Source of the DNA: Haemonchus contortus
Taxonomy: Eukaryota; Nematoda; Chromadorea; Rhabditida; Trichostrongylidae
Assembly: GCA_000469685.2 (NCBI GenBank)
Contig: LS997563.1
Span: 39,720,468-39,784,467, forward strand
Reading direction: 5' to 3'
DNA: 64,000 nucleotides
The notes beneath the pieces are model-generated. The model was not told where the DNA came from. It did no database searches and was given only the letters and a program-made list of their open reading frames with translations. Position numbers and translations under genes: made by a program. Shown piece by piece: positions 27,735 to 40,745 of this stretch (within the stretch, counting starts at the first letter, position 1; every line of letters begins with the position of its first letter).

Positions 27735-27867
27735 CAGTTGATGATAAATTTAATAAAATGGAAACCTATTTATTACATGCCCATATACATGTGATCATAC
27801 CAAAAAAAACAAATCAAAAAATTAACAAATAAAATCAACAATTTTACAAACATGTTTGCATCTTTTT

Positions 27868-30800
27868 CTACTCATCATCGCTTTCTTCATCACTCTCTTC
27901 CTCTAACCAATCCACAATGGGCTTCATTATTCTCCTCAGTTCAGAGTTCTACAAATGCATGTATAAAAAAGCTTGTTCAGCTCAAAAACAGAAGAATAAC
28001 GGGAACCATACCTCATCCAAAGAGTCCGCCCACTCCAAAATAGCATCTTCTTCCAAAATGTCCATATCGTTATATAGGAAGTGCACAAGTCTTGTCACCA
28101 TCTTACCAAATTCTTCAGGACTCTCTTTGTAGTGATCCTACAGACAAAATTAATGACTTTTGGGATCTTGGGCACACGTCCTACATAGATACGGAGGATT
28201 TGCTATCCAACCCTCAAGATATTTAGGGAACCCTCACCTCTATAGCTAGTAAGAGTTGAATTTGACTTTTCTGCGGTTTGTAGTAGTTCGAGAATATGAG
28301 TTTCCATTTTTGACAAAGCTAAAATTCTGTGTGAAGTCAAATATGAAATTGTTCACCTGATACAGAAGATGCAAACCTCTTTCAATCCTGTCAAAGTCTC
28401 ATTACCGGGCAGAGTTAGAAAGGCAGCGAACACGTTTTTCGCCACATCCTCCATTGATATGTTGTACGCCAGCTTGGATGAATTAATTTCAAGTATCAAG
28501 TTATGCATCTAAAAAAGAATAGCTAGAAAAGGACTGGTAGAGCTGTTGGAAAGTCATTGATCAAATCGCCCTATCATAATTTTGAACGATCACCATGAAG
28601 GATTGATCAATAGAGGCAATAGATAACCCCATATGATCACTGGTACCAAGATTTCGACCACGTTTTCACTACTGATGCACGTTCATCGCAAGTATGCTTA
28701 TAAAAAATAGAAAGCTGTCACTGGCAGATGTCCAAAACTTATGCTAAAATTGTACTTTTAAAAAGGCCGAGCTACCTGCTGATCACTAAATGTGAGACCT
28801 TGAATTCTCTCCATGCTCTCCACCACTTCCTCATAGAACTGCGCTGTAGCATCTAATTCGATCGGTTCGGCTCCTTCACTATCAGTTCCTGTGGCTGATT
28901 CCTTAAATTCCCTTCATACAGCCTTAAACAACAAGTAACCCATATCCAAGAAAAATGTTCCGCGCTGCAGTTGAACAAACTTACATTCTCTTCTCCCGTG
29001 CTAGTATTTGTCACGTCCACGCGTCCATTAGCTGCCCAAAACGACCCACCACTTGCCAAAGACCAAATGTTAACACCTCAAATCTGATAATGGCAATAAG
29101 ACACAGTGCAGTTCGAGTCTACCTTACTCTATAGCTTTCAGAGCAAGAAAAAGAACTTTCAATTTTCTAGAATATACCGAAAAAAAGACAAAAAGAGGCA
29201 AAGAGAGAGATAACAGAAAATAGGAGACGGTGGTTACTCTTGAAAGGTCTAGAACAATGGTTCTTCATTGTTGATACTACTATCAAATATATTAACACAG
29301 AGATACGATTGAGTATCATTCATTGGGCCTAGGAAATCTGAAACAAGTTAAGATACCTTTGGACTGTTTACAATGAACTGTTTCCTCAAAGTCTTCGTGA
29401 GGAGCGCTTGAACAAATGGCAACATTTGAAGGCACTTCAATACCATGGGGATAAGTGACCTGAAAGAACCACAGTTGCTACTGCTATTAAACACATTAAC
29501 TTAGAGGAGCATTTTTGTAAGTAATGCAGAAGAAACCTTTGCCGATATCAAGGATTGCTTCAGTAGAGATGTGTTATCCGGTATTGATACATTGTCACCC
29601 AGCACTGATTCCTCCATTTGACAATTCACTCCGATCGTACAATTTTCGCCGATAATACAGTTGAGAATACGAGTTCGGCCGCCTGTTTCGAAGAAACACT
29701 TATGTTCAGTAATAGTGCACGAAGAACCACTCCATAAGCAGTGTGAAATTGAAGTTAGCTTCGAATATTACCTTCTTATGAGTATAGAAACAAAAGTTCA
29801 AGGAACCGTGCCGCTTTTCAGCGAAACGTACCAATTTTAGTGCCATTCCCTATCGACGAACACCTCATTACGACAGAATCGTCAATATCACAACCGTAGC
29901 CAAGTGTTACATTAAACGCTTGTTTAGAAACTCTAAAAATATAGCATATCGCAAGTTTATGACGACACTAACGTAAAACCATAAGTATTGAGAAAGATAA
30001 TGAAAAAGGAGCCTAAACCAACCCTCTAGCAGGTACTAACTTCCCATTTTCCTCTTTGCTGACCGCTACATAGATGTTCCCTGGCAGCGAAATGAAACCA
30101 CAACTTTCTTGATAGATCTTAAAACGTGCCGATTTTCACATTTTCTAGAAGAGGAACATGGATAGCTCTGAAATTCAGACCTACCACTCTGTCCAATACG
30201 AGAGGATGGAACCATCTTTCCATAACGAGGTTATTGACCAATAGCAATGAATCATAGTCCCTTAAATTATGTCAATCATTGAAAAACTTGTATCAAAGTC
30301 TTACTATTCCTGGGAGAATCGTCAAATACGCTTTTCATCAAAGCGGTAGATGTTTATACGATATCGGCTTATCAATAAGACCTACGTAACACAAAAAGCA
30401 GCATCGTAGGGAGGGAGCACTTCTACGTGAATATTCTGCAGGAGAATTTCCTCATTCACAAGTATTTCTCTTATGACATCATCTCGATGTTGAAAGTCGA
30501 AATTGTCGCTGAATTGTGCTGATATGTTCAGAGAACACAAAGCGATGCCGCTATCAACAATGTCCTGACGTGTCTCAGCCTCTTCGACGGAAAACGACTA
30601 AATGGACTCGTTTCAAAAGGATTTACAGATAATTATGAAGAGAAAGGAAGGAGTTCACCTTATCAATATCTAATTTCGTTGAATCATCCTTTCTGTGGTA
30701 TGCTCTCAGTTTTTTTGTCGCCTTCTCTATGCAAACTACGCCGTTTTTCGGGGTTTTCATATCGGAATAGATCAGAGTCATCACATTATTCTTATTTTCA

Positions 30801-31968
30801 GCGCGTCGTTGCCTAAAATATAAAACATTTCGGTAAGCTGGTAAACATTAGTTGGTGGCCAAATAGAAAAGCTAACTGTTCGAATGGCAGCTTACCGAAA
30901 AGCAGCTATTTGAGCTTTTAACGTAGATGAAGTGATTGTGGCAGGATTCGAAACCAGTAAGAAATCCCCTTAATACTTTTTGTTGAGTAATATCTCCGAA
31001 AGCTATGCACTAGGCGTAAAACATCAATATACCTGTTAATAACCCTCGTGAGTCGAGTTCTCTCATCGCGTCTCCAACATTCAATGCATTTTTGCAACAT
31101 ACAACGGTCACGGATTCAAAACAGTGCTTCCAGTCTCTGAAAGAATAGCTTAATAGGAAAAACGGCCGCAAGATGGTTTCAGATAAGGAACTAAATTTCT
31201 GCCAACATGATTTTCCAAAAATGATGACATTAGGTGCGTATGATGACATTAGGCGGCGTAAGCAAAGGGATATGCGAACGGTTCTTACTTTATTGAATTT
31301 CATGTCGCTTTTCGTTTGGGGCAGAGAAGAATGGAACCGGAAACTAAACGGGATCGCATTTTTAATCCCAGTGAACGTAAATGTCACTTCATCCGCAGTA
31401 AGTGAGGTTGATGGCCTCTCAGAAGGTATTCGGTCTCCAAACCCTCGACACTTTTCATCCTTTTATCACAACTATTTAGAGAAAAAAATCTTCATTGGCT
31501 CTTCATCGATGTATTTGGAAACGTGTGGTGCAAAGCACAAAGTACTGACCTTTCCACTTCTTCCATTGAATGCACATTTCTCTCCGAAACCACCAATAAT
31601 AATCTCTGCACTTCAGTACGAGCTATCCATGACAACGTAAAGTTAATGAGAGGCACATCACATATCGGAAAAAGGCACTGAAAAATGGGCTAGACAAATA
31701 CAAGAATCGAAAACTAGAGAAATGTGCTCCATAATGAGGGAAAAGCCGAACAGCTAAGCTAAAACAATAAGCTCCCGATTTTTTTATTTTATTTCTCTAA
31801 TGAAATTGGATTAAAAAGGGAAAGTCTTAATTTTGTGCTCAACAAGAAATCACTTACCCATGGTTTTTCACTTGTCGAAAATGGAGCAAAACGTGGATCG
31901 AACGAGTCGACAACAATAACGCCAGTCAATGAATCATTTTCCTTCTTGTGTTCCCTCTTGGGAGGCAT
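27868..31968 (-). CDS. eif-2Bepsilon: Translation initiation factor eIF2B subunit epsilon
   Basis: This is the catalytic subunit of the eIF2B complex, which exchanges GDP for GTP on eIF2 in the cytoplasm. Exon 1 (31858-31968) begins [11 protein letters not shown] and reaches [15 protein letters not shown], matching the human N-terminus 'VLVADSFDRRFFPIS'. The next exon, near 31.5-31.6 kb, encodes [20 protein letters not shown], the nucleotidyltransferase-like domain. Exons near 29.6-29.9 kb encode left-handed beta-helix hexapeptides such as [20 protein letters not shown]. The last exon encodes the end of the W2/HEAT domain with the aromatic-acidic tail [16 protein letters not shown], ending in TAG at 27868-27870; this acidic tail contacts eIF2 beta in the family. 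Several intermediate exons were not placed base by base. The gene appears intact, and it is the upstream member of the pair with UBE3C. Confidence 0.88.
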
Positions 31969-32867
31969 ATGTGTAGCAACCCTTCAAAAAATGTGGAAAA
32001 GATGATAACCAACTGTTTCATCATAACGCTCACGATTTTTGTTAACATATTTTTATTTATTTGTTCGTTTGTTTATTAATGCACCGGTATCGGAGGATTA
32101 AAACATGATTGGAGCGAGCCCCTGCTGGGAAATATATGTATATAAAAAATTTATCTCTTTCTACGTCACTACACCCCCTGAGGTAAACCTGTTACTCGGC
32201 TCATGATTTCATGGATTTTATATCCCTTAAATTGAACTCTCTATGCCGAAAAACCTAAACACCAAGGCCCTCTCGAATTTTTACTTCTAAAAAACGCAAA
32301 TAAGAAGCACACCAGGCTCAATTAGGTTAGTAAAGTCATTAGCTTTTATGCTGATTGTGCATAAAAAACGCCTCCGGCTGCCAGTGTGATTGCGTACCGA
32401 CTGAAACTACCGTAAGCTCACGCCTATATACGAATGTTCCCCTTGCTTACAATTAGGTAAGCCTCTTCAGAACAAATGAAACTAATGAAGAAACTCGAAG
32501 TTTTTAAACTTTTGGAATGAACAGCTCTATTATAGGCTCGATCAATTCATCGACAGAACGGTTCCTCGCGTCGTCTGGACTCTCTTGCCTATTTGTCAAT
32601 TTTATGCCCATTTGTAAGAGGATCTTCCATTGGTTCAGTGGGTCTGGTCAGGTAATGCAAGTGCTAGGACCTGTTGGTACGTCTGCTCAAGGACAGAACA
32701 AGTATCGCTACAGATACTCTACCCACTACCATTAATGCCCCTCTGTTCTCCCTGAAGGGACAGATGTTTTAGGGATTTCGTCTCAGAGGAACAAAAATTT
32801 ATACGACATGTCTTGCTGTTGATTAGCAAGAGGTTGATTTACTCGCCGCTAGTTGTCTCCATCCTGG

Positions 32868-33108
32868 TATGCGCCATGCGCTCGACTTCCATTTCGAAGC
32901 GGTGACGTTTTTGAATGCGTATGTGGCCTGTACAATGACTTGCGGTAGCCAGTCCATGTACAAATCAGATTTTTATCCTCTAAAACGGATCTGACACCAA
33001 TCAGCCGACCCTGGAGGGGTGGAAAGCTTGGTTGGCCTAGGCTAGTATACAGTGGTTACTCGACCCCTAGATTAGCTAGTGTGATAGTGCGCTCTACCTG
33101 CCATCTCC
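32868..33108 (-). mobile_element. tRNA-derived SINE-like repeat, copy 3
   Basis: On the minus strand it contains GGCAGGTAGAGCGCACTATC, GCCTAGGCCAACCAAGC, TTGGTGTCAGATCCGTT, GCAAGTCATTGTACAGGCC and a 3' GCGCATGGCGCATACCAGG block. The remaining 32.0-33.4 kb, between eIF2B epsilon and the L-domain gene, shows no other feature. It must include the promoter regions of both divergent genes. Confidence 0.65.
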
Positions 33109-33441
33109 GCCCATGAAATTCCGAAACAGTGGACGTATCAGTGCGTGTAGGTTTGGATTCAACCTGAAGGAGACCACTCGATACCGAAGCTGGGTTTCCA
33201 TCCTTCCAGAGCGGAAGAGAGTCCCTTAAGATGCAGGGTAAGGCGGATCTGAACGTAAATAGGTACTGAACTAGATTTTTGAACTGTTTTCGAAATGGGT
33301 AGTATCGACCACTCTTGGCACTATTCCATACAGCTATGACCGGGTTATCGAAAGTTCATGATCATTCCAAGCAAAAATTGCAATCAGCAGTTCTATGCTC
33401 GAATTCATCTAAGTCAGGTTCATTGTCTACATATCGTCACG

Positions 33442-36400
33442 ATGGACTGGTATCTTCTACTCCTATATGCTATAGGCTTGCAAGTATGGAGTGCAGAAGC
33501 GCAGCGTAAGCCTTTTGAATCCTCACACTTAGGAAAGAATGGAGTTTTTGACAGCTGCCAACCATGAAAACAGTAGTTTATAGGTTTTTATAATTATTAG
33601 CTTACTGCCTCCAAGCCGTTCCCCAAAAAGCCAGTTTCAAGTAGTGTTCATAGTCCTCCCTATCGCCGCGGTGCCAAAAGGGACAGATGCGCATTGATTG
33701 ATCAGGTGGGAGGGCCGGGGAACCAATCAATACCTATATCATCCTCTTAGCGTTGGCCTTCTCTGCTGCTATGAACCATCCCCTTTATTGCCGGCGTGCT
33801 ATGAATGATAGTTCGAGCTGATGTCGAATTCTACTGATCTTTACTGGTACTTTTTCAGCTTGCACAGAGCTAGAGCAATTCGTGAACATTGGGCATGTGG
33901 TCAGTTTCAGCATTGATTTTTGAAAAAAATGTAAAACTGTTGCCTACTCTGAAGTCATAATCTCTGGTAATGGGTGTTACGATCGAATAATTCCGAAGTT
34001 CGGAACTAAAAACACAAGTAGGTGCTTTCATGCACCGCATGGCCTAAGGACTAGAATAAAATGAATAACCACGCGTTTCTTCGACCAATGCTGCTCTACC
34101 GTTCCAACATGCTGTGTCACACATGCAAACCGTGCTGCTTATACACGTCCAAATGGAGGCGGAACTAGTCGTGTAGGCTTAAATGGGCACCATTGCGATC
34201 GAATACGTTTGTCCTAGTTTTCGCCTCGTGAATCCGAAGTACACATCGCCTCTGAAGAAATGATTCAATGGATACTTCGGATGTAAGGGATTCAGCCATA
34301 AAAATGTAAAGGAAAAGAAGTAAGCAGACAAGTGGGATGTGTTCCTTTTCGTAACTTACAGTTAGTGCGGTGAATGAATTTAGATGTGACCTCCATTTTG
34401 TTGGGAGTTGGGTCCATCAACCAAGTCTGTTGGCCTTTTTTCTGGGCCCTACCAATCGAGGGCAGGGGCCAAGTCAGAGGGTCATCTTACACGTGAGGCG
34501 AGAAAATGCTGTGATGGAATCGTCTTCTTCTCCTTCTCTATCTCTTGAACGCTTGATTCGGCACCTCTTGGGCGCAATCAACTTATTGTATTTACCAGTG
34601 AACACTACAAGGACTTGTTTGATGTTGCTAGAGATAGGAAATTCACTGCTCCCGAATCCCTGATCACCTGATTACCGGTTTTCAGTTAAGTATGTGTAAA
34701 GGAAGCGAGATACTGGGAAGTTTATCGAATGAATATATTTTCGAAGCAAATATGCTGAATGAGCACGAGTTTAACGAGTTATTCGAAAACGTCATAGAGG
34801 TAATAGTTCTGCTTTTTGGAATTTAAAGTGAGATATTGGGGTCTTAGATGGAAAAGGTAGGAAAGCCAGTATATGGTGTAGTCACGGCTATTTACCTGTG
34901 GGCCACTTGCTAGGTTGATGGTAAATCGATGGTCCTTCGGAGGTTACCTTCATGGTCATTGTCAGAAGACCTTTGCCTTCAACATGGGTTAGAAGGAGCC
35001 AGTTTTGGTTCAGAAAAGACTTTCAGGAAATTTCGTATCTTGATCATTCGGTTAACGAATTTCAAGGTGAACAACGTGAAGTACCAGTACTTTTTGAAGA
35101 TCACCTCAGTCGAAGTAAGGTGGTTAGTCAGAGGAAAAGGAGGGAGGGGTGTGGGTATAATGAGAACTATTAATCGGTAGTCAAAACAGTAGACGCTCAC
35201 TTGCTTAAGACCAAAGAATTCAAGACACTTTTAGGGTCAGATACAGTGGTGGTAAGCAGTCAGAACTTCCTACCCCTTTGTGCCCTAAAAATGTAGGAAA
35301 CTCTCGAAAGTGAAGAATAATCAGAGCTATTTAGGTCAGAATGTGCGTGGAAATATACTTTACAAAATTCAAGGTTATACGCTTCCCAAATGTGATACGA
35401 TGGCGGAGCTGCAGCGTGGGTAGGTGATGTTTTGAAAGCCCGGAAGGTTCTCCCTTCATCAATCAACCGATTCCTGAAAGAGACTTTAAAGGTTACTGCA
35501 GTATAAGAGAGAAGAGAGGGATGAATACATGTGCAGATTACCCTGACCCACTGGGACTCACCCCTTTTCCCATCCCTTGACTGTTCCAGTCTACTTCAGT
35601 CAGAGCCGTTCTAAGCATTGAAGCGAGGAAGTTGTGCAGTGAAACTCACTCACTAGTTGCGTTCATACTTCGCGACGGCACGACTGCGGTTATACTAGCC
35701 CCTGTTGACACACTGGAGACGTCGGTAATTACTCGCTGCAGCGCAAGCTCTGCGAGCCACCGCGATGCTTGAGGCGTAGGCTGCAGTCTGTGATTTCATT
35801 AATAATCAACTTCTCGTCCACACAGTAAGTGTGAGGCACCGGAAACTTTGCCGATATGAGGGGTCCGAGCTGAACCTAATGTTATCAAATTCAGGTCCTG
35901 CCCTGCGTATCGTTGGAAATGATCGTCTCGAGAAGATCGTATTCAATGAAAGTGTCATTTTTACCAAAACACGTTATCCTCCTGTACTATCGGACATGGT
36001 AGTGATTCGGGGAAATCGGAAACTGTCAACCGAGGCCATAAATAATATCACCCACATTTTCCATTCATATCGATTTTTTGTTCCACGTGTGGGAGGTAAG
36101 TTGGAAGACATCGGTTAGCATACCCAATGAGATCGCGTGATCCGATTTCCGTTTGGATTTTTTTGCAGAGTGCGCCGTACCTGGACGCGTCATCGACTTA
36201 TCTCAGCTTAATTGCGAAAGCTACTATGGAGACATTGTATGTACCAATCTATTTATGCAGTTCCTTTTTTTTACAAAGTTCCTGTCTAAATGCGACCTAC
36301 TTTTAAACCCACCCATCACAAGAGCGTTGAGCGGCTTTACATGGAAAAGGATGGGAAGGGAAAAGGAAGTGGATGATGCAAGAACTGAGAACTCTAACCA

Positions 36401-39166
36401 AAAGCCCCAATTGTCATACTCCGCAAGCACAATTCCCCACTCTCATATCTCCTTTGACAGATTTCAATCTCTCCCCTCATCAAAGCCACTGGCACCGTTC
36501 CCAGTCCAACATCATAGGATCTTTCCTGTCGTGGAAGGGGAGAGCCCATATAGCTGTCCACCAGGACTTCCATAGAAAAAGTGGAGCATCACTCAGCTTA
36601 CGGTATACCACCCTCGGTAAGTTTACGGCACTGTGCAGTTGACTTTCGTCTACGTCCTCATCTAGTCCGAAGAGGCCGAGTAAGCGTGGGACAGCCTTTT
36701 ACCGTTCCTTTGAGCTCACTTCAGGGCGCCCAGATGGTAACAGTAACTCGATTACGGTATTCCAACACTAACCGATTGCTTTTTTTGTCAGGCGTTCAGT
36801 CAAGATGTCGTTGGAGAATTACCTACCATAGGTGGTAGTGTAGACGGTTGTCTTGTTATCGAGAACACTCTGATTAAGGATATCGAATTCATCAAAGATT
36901 TTGACTTCAAGCCTGCTCATATCTGCAAAAACAGTAAGCACTGTCTTTGAACCAACCTCTACAAAGCTTTCAGCTGAGCGGAAGAAAAAGTCGAGTTCAC
37001 CCTTGTTCTTGGTTCCAGGAATCGTTAGAAACAAGTACCTGTGTATATCAGAAGGTCTTGAAAATCATTTACGACGAAAAATGAACATTACAATCAGGGA
37101 CAATCTACCAAAAGGTTGCAGAAAATGTAAGTCTTGACCTAGAATCATAGCTGTAGACAGCTAACCCAATAATCCCTTTGATGAATAAGTAGGCGGGGCT
37201 GGCACGGCTTACGGGCCGCCTTCATTGGTTAGAAGCAATGCGTAGTGGTTTGTCAGCCCCGCCTCTTCCTCTGCAATGGTACGGGCGGAAAAGGATCTAT
37301 GTCAGTAGAACCCCCTTGGGCATCCATAAATCAGGAGGAACTATCGACAACCGATTTTCATTTCAGATATCGATCGCAGAGTGGCCCTGTTCTCATGCAT
37401 TGGATGCATTTTCATAATTATCTCCCTACTGATATCATGCATTAAACTGTTCTCCACGACTTAGATCTCTAGTAATTTGAGCATAAACCGTCTTCACAGT
37501 TTTAAAGATTTTGCTCTGTGCCAGACCAATTTTAGCTTTTTATCGCCTTATTTCTCATTTTAAAGACTATCCAAGCTTTCATTGTGCAGAATCTGTATTA
37601 GTATTTTCATATTTCTCCGTAATAAATGACGTATATTGAAAATGTACGTGAACTTTTCTGGAATAAACGACTAGCAGTCCAAGTTCAATACTATCCTAAA
37701 AAGCTTCGCGAGAGTATCAAATATCGGAGCACAAAAAATCGAATTTTGGTATTATATCTAGCATTTTTTGGCCAAAATCACAAAAGGACGAGAATCTGTG
37801 GTTGCGCTTGTCACTGTCCTTTGTTTTGCCAGACCTATGAAAAACTTCGATGAAAATGCAGTTGGGGGTGCCAGGCCCCTTTGTGCTCTGCGTCGCTTCA
37901 ATTCCTACCCCATCTTATCATCTCACCCATGTCGGAGCTCCTCCTCTTCAAACGGTTAGGGAAGGAGCTCCGGGGTGGGTGAACCAATTGGATATTCGAC
38001 TCTTACCCCATACCATCTTTTTGCATGTGGCAATCATCTCTCCCACCCCGGAGCTCTTCCCCTAACTTTTAGAAGGGGAGGAAACCATGTCTGCGCTCTA
38101 GCGCGATCTCTATAGAATCTCAGCGCGGCACTCCGCCTGGTGTCAGAGACGCAGAGACAAAAGGGCACCGGCACCCCCCCCCCCCCCAACTATATTTTCA
38201 CCCAAACTTCTTTCTGGGAATTCTTAAAAGGTGGTCAAACGCTAGGCTTGAATTCGTAGAGAAGAACATGTGGGATTCGGGTAAACAGTTCGCTCAATGG
38301 ATGGTTACATAAATAAGCAAGTTAGAAAAATCTATTCATGCAATGTGTATGAAGGTTGGTAGTGCTCCCACATGGGAATCCTATGGAAGCTTCCAGAAAA
38401 TCCCAGAAAAAATCTGAAGCATTGCAAAATTTTTGCCAGATACTTTTCGCACAACGTTACAGAATTGGATCGGCTTCAATTCATCCTCAGGTTAAGTTTA
38501 ATACGAAATTATCTTCTCTGTCATGAAAAAGCATAGGTAGGAAAAGGAAGTGCTGGTTTAGGAATAATTGGAGCAACATAGGCATAACGAGTTTGACAGT
38601 GGTGAATGGCTAGAAGCAGGGACCTATTGCCGCCTTATGACACCTCCGGTTAGTCCGATTATAACTGCCGACAACTGTACAGTTTCTCGGGTGCGCTTCG
38701 TTGCGCGCGTCCGTCGAAACTAGGTCACGCCGCAGCCGCCGCATGCGGTGGGTCAGCCTACGATACTTGACAGACGTCGCAGTTGTCGGTGGAGCATACG
38801 ATTTGCGCTTGGTCCACAGCAATCAGTTCAGAGAGAAGAACATATGTAAATCGATTGCTCCATTGACACTTGGTGGTACTGTAATGTCATCTTGAGACCT
38901 CAGTGGGGTACGCCGCGCGCGAAGTGGGCGGGATGACCTACTTTCGACGGACGCGCGCAACGGACGTTCTCCCAGTTTCTCAGGTCACCTTTTACGGTGC
39001 ACCTTTGATCATTATTATCTTTTTGTTTCTCAAACTACTTGTTGTGCTACCTATTGTATCGTCTTATCGACTTATCAGCTTGACCAATCGATTTTGTACG
39101 AAGTTAGAATGGAGGAGAAGAAGGGAAGGAGCAGATAGCCGACAGGTGATCGGGCATCCAGCATGA
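33442..39166 (+). CDS. Receptor L-domain (irld-like) secreted or type-I membrane protein
   Basis: Exons with matching phases are: 33442-33505, signal peptide MDWYLLLLYAIGLQVWSAEA; 34362-34492; 34686-34799, starting SMCKGSEILGSLSNEYIF; one ending at 35114 with RLTNFKVNNVKYQYFLKITS; one ending at 36095 with PALRIVGNDRLEKIVFNES; 36169-36236, CAVPGRVIDLSQLNC; 36792-36933, LPTIGGSVDGCLVIENTLIK; and 37019-37126. The pattern C--I-G-L---N and I-G-L-I-NT-I--I-FL repeats twice, as in the two Recep_L domains of nematode irld proteins, relatives of the insulin and EGF receptor ectodomains. Tentative last exons at 38783-38880 and from 38984 give a transmembrane segment (APLIIIIFLFLKLLVVLPIV), a basic RRRR stop-transfer and a stop at 39166. 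No kinase is seen. The joins at 34799 to the next exon and at 35114 to the next do not match phase, so those boundaries are uncertain. A role in ligand binding or sensory signalling is inferred from the family. Confidence 0.65.
37191..37268. repeat. Short foldback element (hairpin, GGCGGGGCTG arms)
   Basis: GGCGGGGCTGGCA at the left and TGTCAGCCCCGCC at the right form a near-perfect 13-bp stem around about 50 bases. It is MITE-like or a simple intron hairpin. It lies in the intron between 37126 and 38783 of the L-domain gene. Confidence 0.55.
38699..38962. repeat. 29-bp inverted repeats flanking a candidate exon
   Basis: The left arm (38699-38727) and right arm (38934-38962) are reverse complements at 28 of 29 positions and contain CGTTGCGCGCGTCCGTCGAAA. 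They enclose about 206 bases, including the candidate exon 38783-38880 of the L-domain gene. The arms are GC-rich, unlike the surroundings. This could be a small non-autonomous DNA transposon, in which case the enclosed exon is doubtful, or a structural hairpin around an exon. Confidence 0.75.
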
Positions 39167-39656
39167 TCAGGAGATCAATCGGTACTTTGGCATCAATCCA
39201 GTTGGTGAAAAGACTGCTACACTCCTTCTCTACCACGTTTTACTAACCGTATTATTGCACTTGTTCAATTTATGAATTACTATTATATATTGATTACCTC
39301 TGGTATGCAGTTAGTTCCTTCCCAGGTTCGCAACAATTTCATCGATTCAGGTTGTTTCATGATCACCATGTTTTCATTGATCGGCAACGGGTGGCACACA
39401 AGCGATTCTTTTCAGCTCTTGCGATTTCCTTGACGTCTGCTGATTTTTAACTCTGCCACATCCCAATTTACCTTTCCTCTTCTACTTTACTTTATGCTTT
39501 ATAGTTGAAGTTAAATGTTGATTATTTTATCGAGCGATCGTCCACCTCGACTACTGAGAAGTTTCAATTGAGGGAATAAACCGTAGTAGGGCCATAGTAA
39601 TGCTAAAAGGAGACAAATGAACTAACTCATTGGACGCAAATTTGTTGTTGTTTTAG

Positions 39657-39828
39657 GCGAATGTGTCGAAAGAGCTTGAATTGTTGGGACGTGCATGGAG
39701 TCCTGTTTGCCCGCACCGGATTACGCCAAATATGCCTATTTTGGGATTTGGAGTTTTAGCCATCAGAGGATCTCGTCCCTCAGGAGGCGTTGTGTCCAGC
39801 ACTTCACAACTTATTACATCGGTTACGT
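39657..39828 (+). CDS. Isolated candidate exon, unidentified
   Basis: An open phase-0 stretch of 57 codons lies between a strong acceptor (TTGTTTTAG) and a strong donor (GTGAGT). It encodes a Ser/Pro/Gly-rich segment with SPVCPHRITPNMPILGFG. It could be a downstream exon of the L-domain gene (the phase from its TM exon does not fit) or of another plus-strand gene. A further exon-like stretch follows a TTTTGCAG acceptor near 40362; in the incoming phase it would stop after five codons. Confidence 0.4.
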
Positions 39829-40003
39829 GTGAGTAATATCACTTCGCTTGCCATAATCATAACCACTTTTACAAAGGACCAATAAGCATCTAAAACTGGG
39901 CAAGTGCGCGCTAGGTTGAAGGAATACTGCGAAGGATTCAGGGTGTGTGTAGCGTCATACTCGGTGCGTATCAGTTCTTGAGTAAAGTTTTGTCGCATGT
40001 CCT

Positions 40004-40115
40004 AGTTGTTCGCATTAGCTAGTTGTCTCGACATGTACCGCTCCCCAGTTGGTTGCACTAGATAGTTATCTCGTTCAAGCTATCTTTCAATTGATTGCAT
40101 TAGCTAGTTGTCTCG
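40004..40115 (+). repeat. Imperfect tandem repeat
   Basis: GCATTAGCTAGTTGTCTCG occurs twice, with an intervening diverged copy (GCACTAGATAGTTATCTCG), at a spacing of roughly 45-50 bases. Confidence 0.6.
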
Positions 40116-40505
40116 TGGGTTGGCATGTGTGCGATCACGACTTCCAGTACTTTATAATGACTACAACACACATTAATGAACGTTTCGGCTTTTGAGTAAG
40201 TTGTGAATGAATTTGATTGAATCTGCAAAAAAATCCGGAGAGCAACACGAGCTCCTCTCTGTAGGTCATTGGGGCCCAGTTTTCTGAAATATGTTCTTCG
40301 ATAGATTATATGAAAAATATGGACCAACTATCTATCAACCTACCCCTTTTTGTTTTGCAGCTCCTGTCTTGCTTTGAGACGTTTTCACATCACCAGAACT
40401 TGAGCCTACTTTCGAGAAAGTCTGAATTAAATGTGAGATTTGAAATCCAGATGCGACAAAAGTTCCGAGCTAAAGAGAACAAGGTGAAGGTAAAACGGTA
40501 GACGG

Positions 40506-40745
40506 GCGTTAGGAACGATTTTGGGTAATCGATTTGCCGCACGCGACTGTCGCGGACCACTCATTCGCCGTTATTACAGTTCTAGCGTTCTTCATGCAGC
40601 TTTATCGATATGCGATCATTATTTTATGCATAATTCTACTATTAGCACTTTTGTTCTTGTATTTCTTACCTACTGCTGCATCTTGCTACATTCCTTCGCG
40701 CGCGACGCGCCTCTCACCGCGACGCGACCATTTCGTTCCTAATGC
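40506..40745. mobile_element. MITE-like element with about 18-bp terminal inverted repeats
   Basis: The left end GCGTTAGGAACGATTTTGG and the right end, which reads GCATTAGGAACGAAATGG on the minus strand, are inverted repeats. Subterminal CGCGACTGTCGCGG and CCGCGACGCGACC strings are also complementary. The 240-bp interior is AT-rich and has no real gene. Confidence 0.6.

Noticed and set aside
31173..31640. 155-codon plus-strand open frame
   Set aside because: It overlaps eIF2B-epsilon exons on the minus strand that match the family; the plus frame has no family character.
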